This document shows positions 7,477 to 14,389 of a DNA stretch of 24,856 nt, one piece after another (within the stretch, counting starts at the first letter, position 1; each line of letters begins with the position of its first letter). A program made the position numbers and the translations under genes. The notes below the pieces were generated by a model that worked only from the letters and a program-made list of their open reading frames with translations, had not been told where the DNA came from and made no database searches. Origin of the DNA: Flavobacteriales bacterium UBA974 (lineage in GTDB: Bacteria > Bacteroidota > Bacteroidia > Flavobacteriales_D > Sanyastnellaceae); assembly GCA_002292405.1 (NCBI GenBank), contig DBBW01000013.1, positions 16,286 through 41,141 on the forward strand, given 5' to 3'.

Positions 7477-9702
7477 ATGATGAATCAAACGTTACTTTTA
7501 TCGATTTCGCGTGTAGTTTATGCATTAAGTTTTCTATTGACTTTTTCTCCTGCAACTTTCATAGCTCAGATGAATATCTCTCAAGCTATGACCCCGACAC
7601 AATACGTTAATAATGTACTTCTTGGAGAAGGAGTGACTGCGACCAATGTCACATTTTCTGGTTCTTTAGAACAAATAGGATATATGACCAATGGAGGTGA
7701 TTTCGGAATTGAAAGTGGAGTGGTTTTAAGTAGTGATCAAGCTTCCAATCCTGCTGGCCCATGTAATGCAGGGTTTTGTGCGACTTGTCCAAATACAGTA
7801 AATGATGCCGACTTATTGACAGTAGCAAATTCAGTTCCACCTTTAATTGGACAAGCATTTTCTGTTAATTCTGTAAACGATGTTTGTATTCTTGAATTCG
7901 ATTTTCAACCTTCCGGAGATTTTGTGTCGTTTAATTATATTTTCGGATCGGATGAGTACCTAGCTTGGGTGAATTCTCAATACAACGATATTTTTGCTTT
8001 TTTTCTTTCTGGCCCTGGAATAACAGGTCCTTTTGCTTCTCCCGCAGGATTCCCAGATGGAGCAGTTAACATCGCTCAAGTTCCCGATACTGATCCGCCT
8101 TTACCTATAACAATTAGTTCTATAAATGATGTTTTAAATGCAGAGTATTATATAGATAATCCCAATGCTGTTGATGCTCCATGCATTAATGGCTATACTG
8201 TTCCTTTCACAGCCTCTCATCCTGTAAGTTGCGGACTTACGTATCACATTAAACTTGCCATTGCGGATGGGTCTGATACTGCTCTAGAATCAATTGTAGT
8301 TCTTGAGGAAGGCAGTTTTGGATCCCCTATACCAACAGAGTATGAAGCTTCAGCAGCACCAGAATGTGATCCCGACCCTCTTGATGATGTTGTTATTTAC
8401 TGTGCTTGGGAAGATTGCGGCATTTCGACAATTACAATCAGCCGTCCTTGTCTTGTTCCTTCTGTGTATCCGTTCGCCTTTGATATAAACGTAGATCCTC
8501 TCTCAGAAGCATCCTTTAATGAGGACATTGTAGGTTTGCCGGAAAGCGCCGTTATTCCCGTTGGTGAGTATGAGATAGCTTTATCCTTCACCGTCCCACA
8601 AGATTATATTGATGAGGTAACTGAGGAGTTAATATTAAATATTGTCAGTGGTACGACTGAAAGCTCTCTAAGCGTGTTCATATATGACACACCGCCGCTT
8701 GAAGCAGTAACTCCTGATATAGTAACTGTTTTATGTGATGAGTTTGAAACGGTGTGTGTCGACTTAATTCAAGACCCGCTTTTAGAATATCCTCCGGTAA
8801 CATACAATTGGACCATAAACGGAATTGATTTTGGCTCAGAAGAATGTATAGAACATACATCTTTAACCACGCATCTTATGGAAATTTATATCCAAGATGC
8901 CTGTGACAGAGAAGTATATCTTCAAACACTTTTTGAAGTACCCTATGATCCATTAGAAATGTCCATGCCAAATGACACGCTTTTATGCAATGGTGCCAGT
9001 ACAATTCTTGAATTAGATCTCGCTGGAGGCCAGCCTCCATACCAAATACTTTGGGAAAACTTCTTAGATGATGATCTCGCTCACACGATTTCACCTCCTG
9101 TTGGAACTACCTACGAGGTTACCGTTATTGATAACTGTGATTACATGATTACCGGTTCAACACGTGTTGATGTTGAAACAGTTGAAGCCACTATTATTCG
9201 CTATGATCAGGGAGATGATACATATGAATTTGATGTCCTGACATTTCCAGAAGAGCCCTTTCTAGGAGCATTTAATTTCTTGTGGGATTTCGGAGATGGA
9301 GAATTTGGGTATGAAAGAGAAGTAACACATGCATACGATGGATTAGATGAATATGATGCTGCGGTTACTGTTACAACTAACAATGGATGTTTTGATGTTG
9401 CAACTGTTCACCTGTATGGATCTGTTATTCTATATATCCCAACGGCTTTTACACCCAACAATGACGGTCTTAATGATGCTTTTGAAATTGTCGGAAGACA
9501 AATAGAATCTTTTGAATTGGTAATCTATAATAGATGGGGAGATATTGTCTATACTTCGACATCACTTGAAGATGCTTGGATGGGCAATACATATGACAGT
9601 GAGTATTTCGCTCCAGACGGCATGTACCAATGGGTTATTAGGGTTCAGGGATATGACGTTGATGCTGAAGAGTTAAGAGGTGTTGTTAACCTCCTTAGAT
9701 AG
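7477..9702 (+). CDS. Secreted choice-of-anchor L protein with PKD domain and type-B T9SS C-terminal sorting domain
   Basis: Large exported adhesin-like protein. I chose the first of two adjacent ATGs (7477) because it directly precedes a signal peptide (residues 1 to about 30, ending ATFIAQ). The upstream in-frame TTG at 7411 would add 22 residues with no signal-like character. Domains in order: choice-of-anchor L (about 30-280; features GGDFGIESGVVLSS, FNYIFGSDEYLAWV, LAIADGSDTALES); a long beta-sandwich region with Cys pairs; a PKD domain (about 585-645; WDFGDGEFGYE, THAYDGLDEYDAAVTV); and the last 89 residues, a gliding-motility/T9SS type-B sorting domain (YIPTAFTPNNDGLND, IYNRWGDIVY, APDGMYQWVI, GVVNLLR). 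It is predicted to cross the outer membrane by the T9SS and stay surface-attached or be released. It shares a 59-bp spacer with the divergent GlmU-like gene. Confidence 0.92.
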   Translation: MMNQTLLLSISRVVYALSFLLTFSPATFIAQMNISQAMTPTQYVNNVLLGEGVTATNVTFSGSLEQIGYMTNGGDFGIESGVVLSSDQASNPAGPCNAGFCATCPNTVNDADLLTVANSVPPLIGQAFSVNSVNDVCILEFDFQPSGDFVSFNYIFGSDEYLAWVNSQYNDIFAFFLSGPGITGPFASPAGFPDGAVNIAQVPDTDPPLPITISSINDVLNAEYYIDNPNAVDAPCINGYTVPFTASHPVSCGLTYHIKLAIADGSDTALESIVVLEEGSFGSPIPTEYEASAAPECDPDPLDDVVIYCAWEDCGISTITISRPCLVPSVYPFAFDINVDPLSEASFNEDIVGLPESAVIPVGEYEIALSFTVPQDYIDEVTEELILNIVSGTTESSLSVFIYDTPPLEAVTPDIVTVLCDEFETVCVDLIQDPLLEYPPVTYNWTINGIDFGSEECIEHTSLTTHLMEIYIQDACDREVYLQTLFEVPYDPLEMSMPNDTLLCNGASTILELDLAGGQPPYQILWENFLDDDLAHTISPPVGTTYEVTVIDNCDYMITGSTRVDVETVEATIIRYDQGDDTYEFDVLTFPEEPFLGAFNFLWDFGDGEFGYEREVTHAYDGLDEYDAAVTVTTNNGCFDVATVHLYGSVILYIPTAFTPNNDGLNDAFEIVGRQIESFELVIYNRWGDIVYTSTSLEDAWMGNTYDSEYFAPDGMYQWVIRVQGYDVDAEELRGVVNLLR

Positions 9703-9819
9703 GGAATTACCAATTAACTATAATATCTTAGTAATATTATTAAAAAAACGGTTCAACTTTACCTCAAGTTGCGTTCATTAGCAGAATCCAATAAAGCGGT
9801 GTAATAATAGACAAAACTA

Positions 9820-10092
9820 ATGGCACGTAAAAAGAGAGCAAAAGAGCTACAACCTAATATTAAAGTTCGATTAGATAGAAGAACAGTTATCACGGTGAGA
9901 GATCGTAGTAAACTTGATTTTTGGAGAGAAAAATACCCTGCACTTGAGATTTTAGAAGAATCTTATGACAGGCCAGCGGAGGAACAGAAGACGCCTGTTA
10001 AGAAAACAGCTGTGAAGCCAGCTGTGAAATCTGCTGCAAAAACAGCTGTTAAGTCAACGAAAAAGACGACTAAACAGTCCGTTAAGAAGTAA
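9820..10092 (+). CDS. Small basic protein with Lys/Ala/Val-rich histone H1-like tail
   Basis: 90 aa, strongly basic. Residues 1-50 (MARKKRAKELQ, then KVRLDRRTVITVRDRSKLDF, then WREKYPALEIL) look like a small folded beta-beta-alpha unit. Residues 58-90 are a low-complexity tail of Lys with Pro, Ala, Val, Thr and Ser (KKTAVKPAVKSAAKTAVK...). The tail resembles those of histone H1-like nucleoid proteins and of some RNA- or ribosome-binding proteins. I do not recognise the N-terminal family. It is monocistronic, with 117 bp upstream and a likely bidirectional terminator downstream. DNA or RNA binding is inferred only from charge. The in-frame ATG at 9820 is the sole reasonable start. Confidence 0.75.
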   Translation: MARKKRAKELQPNIKVRLDRRTVITVRDRSKLDFWREKYPALEILEESYDRPAEEQKTPVKKTAVKPAVKSAAKTAVKSTKKTTKQSVKK

Positions 10093-10117
10093 GGGTAAAC
10101 AAAATATTTATGTATAT

Positions 10118-10150
10118 AAAAAAAGGTATAATCTATTGGTTACACCCTTT
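10118..10150. terminator. Rho-independent terminator between convergent genes
   Basis: Arms AAAAGGTATAATC (10121-10133) and GGTTACACCCTTT (10138-10150) flank a TATT loop. Read on the minus strand, the stem has 13 positions with one mismatch and two G-U pairs, followed by a run of seven U from the A-tract at 10118-10124. This is a good terminator for the winged-helix-like gene (stop at 10177). On the plus strand the stem has two A-C mismatches and is followed by a U-rich stretch, so it may also serve the small basic protein gene that ends at 10092. Confidence 0.6.
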
Positions 10151-10176
10151 ATTTATAGTTTATGATAAAGATAAGC

Positions 10177-10455
10177 TTATGCTAACTCACCATCTTTACT
10201 CCAAGGAGCAAATGAGCGTTGTTCTCTTCCTTTCTTCGTTAGTGTGTATCCATCTTTATTTTGAATAAGCCCATCTAGGTAAAGATTAGTTATTCTTTCC
10301 CCTATACGTGCTTGCCCTACATGTAAATTAGTATCTGCTTCAATGCTTTTCCAAAAGTTTCTCTCTAAAACGCTAAGTCTTATGTGGCTTTGGTTTTCAA
10401 TTTTATGAGTTTGGATGATATCTAAGATCATGAAGTCATACTTATCCATTTGCAT
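10177..10455 (-). CDS. Small winged-helix-like protein, possible transcriptional regulator
   Basis: 92 aa, no signal peptide or membrane segment. The C-terminal half (ARIGERITNLYLDGLI, then QNKDGYTLTKKGREQR) has the shape of a winged-helix recognition helix followed by a beta-wing: 'L..DGLI....GY.LT.KGRE'. The N-terminal MDKYDFMILDIIQTH is consistent with helix 1 of such a fold. I cannot assign a named family. A second in-frame ATG lies at 10449. The gene is on its own: aat is 154 bp upstream on the same strand and a terminator lies downstream. A DNA-binding role is inferred from the fold pattern; protein-protein interaction by a winged helix is the alternative. Confidence 0.65.
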   Translation of the reverse strand: MQMDKYDFMILDIIQTHKIENQSHIRLSVLERNFWKSIEADTNLHVGQARIGERITNLYLDGLIQNKDGYTLTKKGREQRSFAPWSKDGELA

Positions 10456-10609
10456 AGCAGGTAGAAATTAAGGGGTAAGGTGAAGTAAGCAAGTTAGCCT
10501 ATAAATAAACCACTTTTATGAATTAGCAGAATCAGATATCAACGCTTTGTTAACTAAAATATTCCAATTGTTAATAACATGTTAATACCGCAACATTACA
10601 GTATGATAC

Positions 10610-11299
10610 TTATTCTGTCCAGGTCCCTAAAAATGTTTTGCCAGAACTGAGATGTTGATCTAAAATATTTTGAAATTCTGATCGTGATATAGGTATTGCC
10701 CCGAGTGATTCAAGGTGTGGATTCATCATTTGGCAATCAATAGGCCCAAACCCCCACTTTCTCAATTTTTCTACTAAATTGAATAATCCGATTTTTGAAG
10801 CGTTCGTAGCCTTACTGAACATGCTTTCCCCAAAAAACATCCGCCCAATAGAGACGCCATATAAGCCTCCGACGAGTTCAGAACCTTTCCACACCTCAAC
10901 TGAGTGAGCCACACCTAGCTTATGTAATTCTAAATATGAATGGATCATATTATCGCCTATCCAAGTTTCAGGTTGTGTCTTCTCACCCCTAAAGCTTTTA
11001 GAGCATTGTGTAATTACATCTTTGAAACAAGTGTCATAAGTGACATTGTATCTCATCCGATTAAGTTCATTTCTCATGCTCTTGTGCACCTTAAGACCAT
11101 CAAGGGGTATGATTCCCCTTTCCTCAGGTGACCACCACATAATCATTTCGCCAGGATTAAACCACGGGAAGATACCGTTTTCATAAGCGGATAAAAGCCT
11201 TGCGGCACTTAAATCACCACCAACTGCCACAATTCCACTTTTGTCTGCTGAAGAAACAGGTGGGAACTCATTGCTATCATCTAGTAGTGTCACTTTCAT
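10610..11299 (-). CDS. aat: Leucyl/phenylalanyl-tRNA--protein transferase
   Basis: N-end rule enzyme that transfers Leu or Phe from charged tRNA to proteins with N-terminal Arg or Lys, marking them for ClpAP-type degradation. Visible family motifs are GIFPWFNPGE (42-51), WWSPEERGIIP (55-65), the long conserved core GLYGVSIGRMFFGESMFS, and DCQMMNPHLESLGA near the C-terminus. Length is 229 aa, typical of bacterial Aat. The ATG at 11299 is preceded by TACCTTTA and CTCA, a near-consensus -7 box 4 nt from the start. It is divergent from the NUDIX gene across a 33-bp spacer. Confidence 0.97.
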   Translation of the reverse strand: MKVTLLDDSNEFPPVSSADKSGIVAVGGDLSAARLLSAYENGIFPWFNPGEMIMWWSPEERGIIPLDGLKVHKSMRNELNRMRYNVTYDTCFKDVITQCSKSFRGEKTQPETWIGDNMIHSYLELHKLGVAHSVEVWKGSELVGGLYGVSIGRMFFGESMFSKATNASKIGLFNLVEKLRKWGFGPIDCQMMNPHLESLGAIPISRSEFQNILDQHLSSGKTFLGTWTE

Positions 11300-11303
11300 T
11301 GAG

Positions 11304-11311
11304 TAAAGGTA
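11304..11311 (-). promoter_or_regulatory. Putative -7 box (TACCTTTA) for aat, 4 nt from ATG
   Basis: On the minus strand TACCTTTA is followed by CTCA and the aat ATG. It has one mismatch (final A for G) to TAnnTTTG. The geometry is the same as the GlmU-like, ribBA and def starts. Confidence 0.38.
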
Positions 11312-11332
11312 GAACTGACCGACCTTGCGGTC

Positions 11333-11965
11333 GTGAATCTTAGTATAGAAAATTTAAAAATTTTTAAGTTAGCCGAATCCCTTGAAGCCGGAGAGGTAGC
11401 AGGTTTAAAATCTCAGCTGAAAGCTGCTCCGCCCTTTCGTGAGAGTTCTTTCACAAAAGAAAATTTGGCAAATTGTAGGAATGCGTCTGTATTAATCCTT
11501 TTATTTCCTGATAAAGAAGATGTAAACGAAATTGAGGGTGTCTTGATAGAAAGGTCAGAATATGATGGGGTACATTCAAAACAAATTGGTTTTCCTGGTG
11601 GTGAAAGAGATTCTGATGATGTCAATGATATTGAAACAGCTATTAGAGAATGCAAAGAAGAGTTAGGAGTTAAAGTTGAGTTAGAAAACATTTTAGGTCC
11701 GCTAACACCCTTATATATTCCTCAGAGTAATTTCCTAGTTAAACCTTATGTAGCTTGGCTTAGTGCTCGGCCTCTGTTTTCAATAGATCCTAAGGAAGTC
11801 AATTCATTGTTGATATTTCCAGTTTCAGATTTAGCAGAGGAAAGTAATTGGCGTAATTACACAGTTAATGGCGTGGGGGTTCCTGGGATAAAGTTTGGAA
11901 AACACCTAGTTTGGGGTGCAACAGCAATGATGTTGAGAGAATTCATTGATACATTTGCAAAATGA
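11333..11965 (+). CDS. NUDIX hydrolase, CoA pyrophosphatase-like
   Basis: 210 aa. The NUDIX box spans about residues 89-113 (GGERDSDDVNDIETAIRECK, then EELGV) with the catalytic REcxEE helix at 105-110. It is preceded by HSKQIGFPGG, which matches the extra motif of the CoA-pyrophosphatase (NudL/YeaB) subgroup that hydrolyses CoA and derivatives to phosphopantetheine and 3',5'-ADP. TPLYIPQSNFLVKPYVAW after the box is typical of Bacteroidota members. No in-frame ATG exists between the preceding in-frame stop at 11300 and the conserved region, so the start is the GTG at 11333. That GTG sits at the edge of a small hairpin. The stop overlaps the next gene's ATG (ATGA, 11962-11965), so the two are likely co-translated. 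CoA substrate is inferred from family motifs. Confidence 0.88.
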   Translation: MNLSIENLKIFKLAESLEAGEVAGLKSQLKAAPPFRESSFTKENLANCRNASVLILLFPDKEDVNEIEGVLIERSEYDGVHSKQIGFPGGERDSDDVNDIETAIRECKEELGVKVELENILGPLTPLYIPQSNFLVKPYVAWLSARPLFSIDPKEVNSLLIFPVSDLAEESNWRNYTVNGVGVPGIKFGKHLVWGATAMMLREFIDTFAK

Positions 11966-12459
11966 AAAATCTAGAATCTAAGGACAATAAAAAAGTATCT
12001 GAGGCTCTTGATAGAGCGGAGAAAAACGGTACCATTAAATGGGTTGAGCCATTGTTAGAAGCCTTTAGTTCTCGTGAGGAAGATGCATTGAAAGCTAGAA
12101 TGCGCACACTTTTATCATCTATTAAACTAAGTGCAGCGGAAGATGTTTTCCTTGAGTTTTTACAAAAGGACAGCAAAGAGCATATGTATGCAGATGTTCT
12201 GTCATTTCTTTGGAGTTCAGGCTTTATTCCCTCCAACTCAATTGATTTAATTGTAAGATGCTCAACTTCTGGGGACTTTAGAGCAGCAATGGAAGGTCTC
12301 ACAATTGTTGAGCAGTGTGATACTATTGAAAATGAACAGGCTTTGTTAGACTCAATTTTCAGTTTAAGATCCGCCTTAAACAACCAAGAAAAGTCGGATT
12401 GTCACAGTTTATATGAGCCCATGCTGAAGAAACTTGAGCATCTAGAACGCAATCAATAA
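11962..12459 (+). CDS. Hypothetical all-helical (HEAT-like) protein
   Basis: 165 aa, acidic, no signal or membrane segment. The sequence is a chain of amphipathic helices of about 30-40 residues (WVEPLLEAFSSREEDALKAR, EDVFLEFLQKD, YADVLSFLWSSG, AAMEGLTIVEQCD, ALLDSIFSLRSAL), which suggests HEAT/ARM-type repeats and a scaffolding or protein-binding role. I do not recognise a named family. It overlaps the NUDIX gene by 4 bases, so the two are probably translationally coupled. Its stop overlaps tail-to-tail by 7 bases with the convergent cytochrome lipoprotein gene. Confidence 0.75.
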   Translation: MKNLESKDNKKVSEALDRAEKNGTIKWVEPLLEAFSSREEDALKARMRTLLSSIKLSAAEDVFLEFLQKDSKEHMYADVLSFLWSSGFIPSNSIDLIVRCSTSGDFRAAMEGLTIVEQCDTIENEQALLDSIFSLRSALNNQEKSDCHSLYEPMLKKLEHLERNQ

Positions 12460-12896
12460 CCAGCGTCAAAAATATGTTTTTCTATCCTAACTAATGGGCC
12501 TGGGCAGCTTTGATAATGGCAAGCTAAACACGCTTGTACAATTTTATCTAGTCCTTCTTTAGAAGGGGCTTGGTTATAATCGGTGAGAATGTCTGCAAAT
12601 ACAGGGGATAATGATGTTACAACATCAGACATCATGGTTTCTACGGTAGGATTTTGATCTGAGATTAAAGGAAATTCAAAACTTAATTCAGGCCAAATCC
12701 CAGTTTTTTCATATTTACCTTCAATTTCAAAAAGTCTTGCATCCATTTCTCTCATTAGAATAGCCATCTCACTAGGAGAATTAGCGATGCTAACGACCTT
12801 AACTTTTTTATTAGAATCTTCCGATTCAGAAGAGCAGAACGACAAAAGTGTTAGTGTTACAATTGAAAGAATGATTTTAACGATTTTCATCATCAT
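12453..12896 (-). CDS. Small c-type cytochrome lipoprotein (cytochrome c'-like)
   Basis: 147 aa. The N-terminus is a lipoprotein signal peptide ending LSFC, with lipidation expected at Cys21. One c-type heme site, CLACH, is at 123-127 near the C-terminus, followed by QSCPGPLVRIEKH. A C-terminal CxxCH after a helical body (EMAILMREMDARLFEIEGKY, VETMMSDVVTSLSPVFADIL) resembles cytochrome c'/c556-type four-helix bundles; heme ligation beyond His127 is not determined. Three adjacent ATGs (12896, 12893, 12890) are possible starts; the first overlaps the upstream DUF4920-like gene by 4 bases. It is probably anchored in the periplasm-facing envelope. Electron transfer or heme binding is inferred from the motif. 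Confidence 0.8.
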   Translation of the reverse strand: MMMKIVKIILSIVTLTLLSFCSSESEDSNKKVKVVSIANSPSEMAILMREMDARLFEIEGKYEKTGIWPELSFEFPLISDQNPTVETMMSDVVTSLSPVFADILTDYNQAPSKEGLDKIVQACLACHYQSCPGPLVRIEKHIFDAGY

Positions 12897-13390
12897 ATAC
12901 CTTCCATCATGACACCAGTAGCAGTAAACTGAAGACGGTACTCAGGCTCAGTAATTAATGCGATTTCCTCTTTGCTTTTACCAGCATCTTCAGCAAAGTG
13001 TCTCAATTCAGATACGGTTGTTGTGTCGTAGTACGCAACGCCTTCCATAACAGTTCGGTAGCCTTCTACACCTTCTGTTGGTACGAAAAACGAGTAATCT
13101 TTAAACTTTACAAAAACAGTATCTTCTCCAGAAACTACATCCATCCAACATCCTTTTTTCCCACATGTGGCAATAACATGACCTTCCATTTTTACACTCA
13201 CATGATCTTCGTGGATGAGCTTTTCTCTTATAGTCGCTGCTTCAAGGATATCCTCAGTGTCAATGACAGCCCCATAATAGGTTTCTTCTGATCCACTTCC
13301 ATTCCTAGACACGCCATCACTTGCACAGCTATTCAATGTGATGGATAAAACTGCTGAAATTAAAAATAAGTTAGATTGAGTGAGTTTCAT
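12893..13390 (-). CDS. DUF4920-like lipoprotein
   Basis: 165 aa from the ATG at 13390. The frame extends to a GTG at 13414, but the ATG gives a compact lipoprotein signal peptide (MKLTQSNLFLISAVLSITLN, then SC) with lipidation at Cys22. The mature part has the pattern I associate with DUF4920: CGKKGCWMDV, VKFKDYSFFVPTEGVEGY, VMEGVAYYDTTTVSELRHFA, then ITEPEYRLQFTATGVMM. The CxxxxC pair could bind a metal or be redox-active; no function is established from the sequence. It overlaps the cytochrome lipoprotein gene by 4 bases and lies 43 bp after the ChaN-like gene, suggesting one operon of exported proteins. Confidence 0.82.
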   Translation of the reverse strand: MKLTQSNLFLISAVLSITLNSCASDGVSRNGSGSEETYYGAVIDTEDILEAATIREKLIHEDHVSVKMEGHVIATCGKKGCWMDVVSGEDTVFVKFKDYSFFVPTEGVEGYRTVMEGVAYYDTTTVSELRHFAEDAGKSKEEIALITEPEYRLQFTATGVMMEGI

Positions 13391-13433
13391 ATATTTTCGT
13401 TTTAGGGATTTCACTTTTTAGTAAAATTACTTG

Positions 13434-14345
13434 TTAATGAGTTTTCGTGAGGCTTGAAGGAGTGACAATAATGAAATCTGCAATACCCATTCGCTCTTGC
13501 TCTAATTCGTTTATAAATTCTTGCTCTGTAGCATCAATGGTCATGATTTTTAAATCGGGCTTCTCATTCAGTAAATACCATGCAATCCCTTCTTTATTTT
13601 GAGAATGAAAGGCACCGTTGTAATGAATAAAAACTCCATTAGAAGGTAGGTTTATCAAGATGTTATGCGCCATACAAGCGTCTTTAATCGCCTGTGATTT
13701 AGGGAGGTTGTCTCCTACATGACCCCCTGACATTTCAAGCATTTCGAGATAACACCCCAAATTTCCATCATATGCAATCGGAAGGGGCGGAAGATAGCTT
13801 TTTGCCTCATCTGATAAATAGTCTAAAGTGTCGAGACCATTATAATAGACAAATGATGCATATCTGCGGGGGACATTCGTCGCGATAAATTTGTGGTCAT
13901 TGTCTTTTGCATAGTCAACAAGGGGTAGGTAGTCTGTTTTGAAGTTGGGCCAAACCCTAGTATTCCCTTCTAATTTACTCAAATTGATTACCCCGCTTAA
14001 ATATTCATTTAGTGGCAATTGATCGTCAGTTTCAAACATCTCAGCTCCTAAAACCAAGTCTTGTCCTTCTATATCTAACTCCTCAGTGAGGATAAGCTGA
14101 AGCCAATGAATCATTGGATTGTCATGGAGTTCTCCGAAAAGGACCACATCCGCTTCAAGAGCAGCTTCAACAATGCGATTAAAGGATTCCATTTCCCCCT
14201 CAGAGTTGTAAATTATATAGGGCTGAGGGTTTGAAGCGACAATTGCTGCTTTTTTCGCTTCTGCTTTTTTAGAGTTTATTTGAGCAGAATTAAATAAAGG
14301 CGTTACACATAAAAAGCCAAATAAAATGAATGCGTTTTTAAACAT
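13434..14345 (-). CDS. ChaN-like (Tiki/TraB-type) exported protein
   Basis: 303 aa with a signal peptide (MFKNAFILFGFLCVTPLFNS, cleaved near AQ). The core starts at VVLFGELHDNPMIHWLQL, the GExHDN motif of ChaN/Tiki-superfamily proteins, and continues with VLGAEMFETDDQLPLNEYL, IATNVPRRYASFVY and VFIHYNGAFHSQNKEGIAWYL. The last contains the second conserved His of the family. ChaN of Campylobacter binds heme and is linked to iron uptake, while eukaryotic Tiki is a metalloprotease; which activity applies here is not known. It follows the acyl-CoA carboxylase gene by 44 bp and precedes the DUF4920-like lipoprotein gene by 43 bp on the same strand. Confidence 0.87.
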   Translation of the reverse strand: MFKNAFILFGFLCVTPLFNSAQINSKKAEAKKAAIVASNPQPYIIYNSEGEMESFNRIVEAALEADVVLFGELHDNPMIHWLQLILTEELDIEGQDLVLGAEMFETDDQLPLNEYLSGVINLSKLEGNTRVWPNFKTDYLPLVDYAKDNDHKFIATNVPRRYASFVYYNGLDTLDYLSDEAKSYLPPLPIAYDGNLGCYLEMLEMSGGHVGDNLPKSQAIKDACMAHNILINLPSNGVFIHYNGAFHSQNKEGIAWYLLNEKPDLKIMTIDATEQEFINELEQERMGIADFIIVTPSSLTKTH

Positions 14346-14389
14346 AAAATTGATGGATTGAAGTAGTTTGACGATATTAAAATGAATAT

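Noticed and set aside
9720..9740. ATAATAT / ATATTAT hairpin after the choice-of-anchor L gene as a terminator
   Set aside because: The stem is seven A-T pairs only and is followed by A's rather than T's on the plus strand; in AT-rich DNA this is expected by chance.
9778..10528. Shared 11-mer TTAGCAGAATC in two intergenic regions (9779-9789 and about 10523-10533)
   Set aside because: Only two copies, in different relation to their genes and with no flanking similarity; too short to call a regulatory element.
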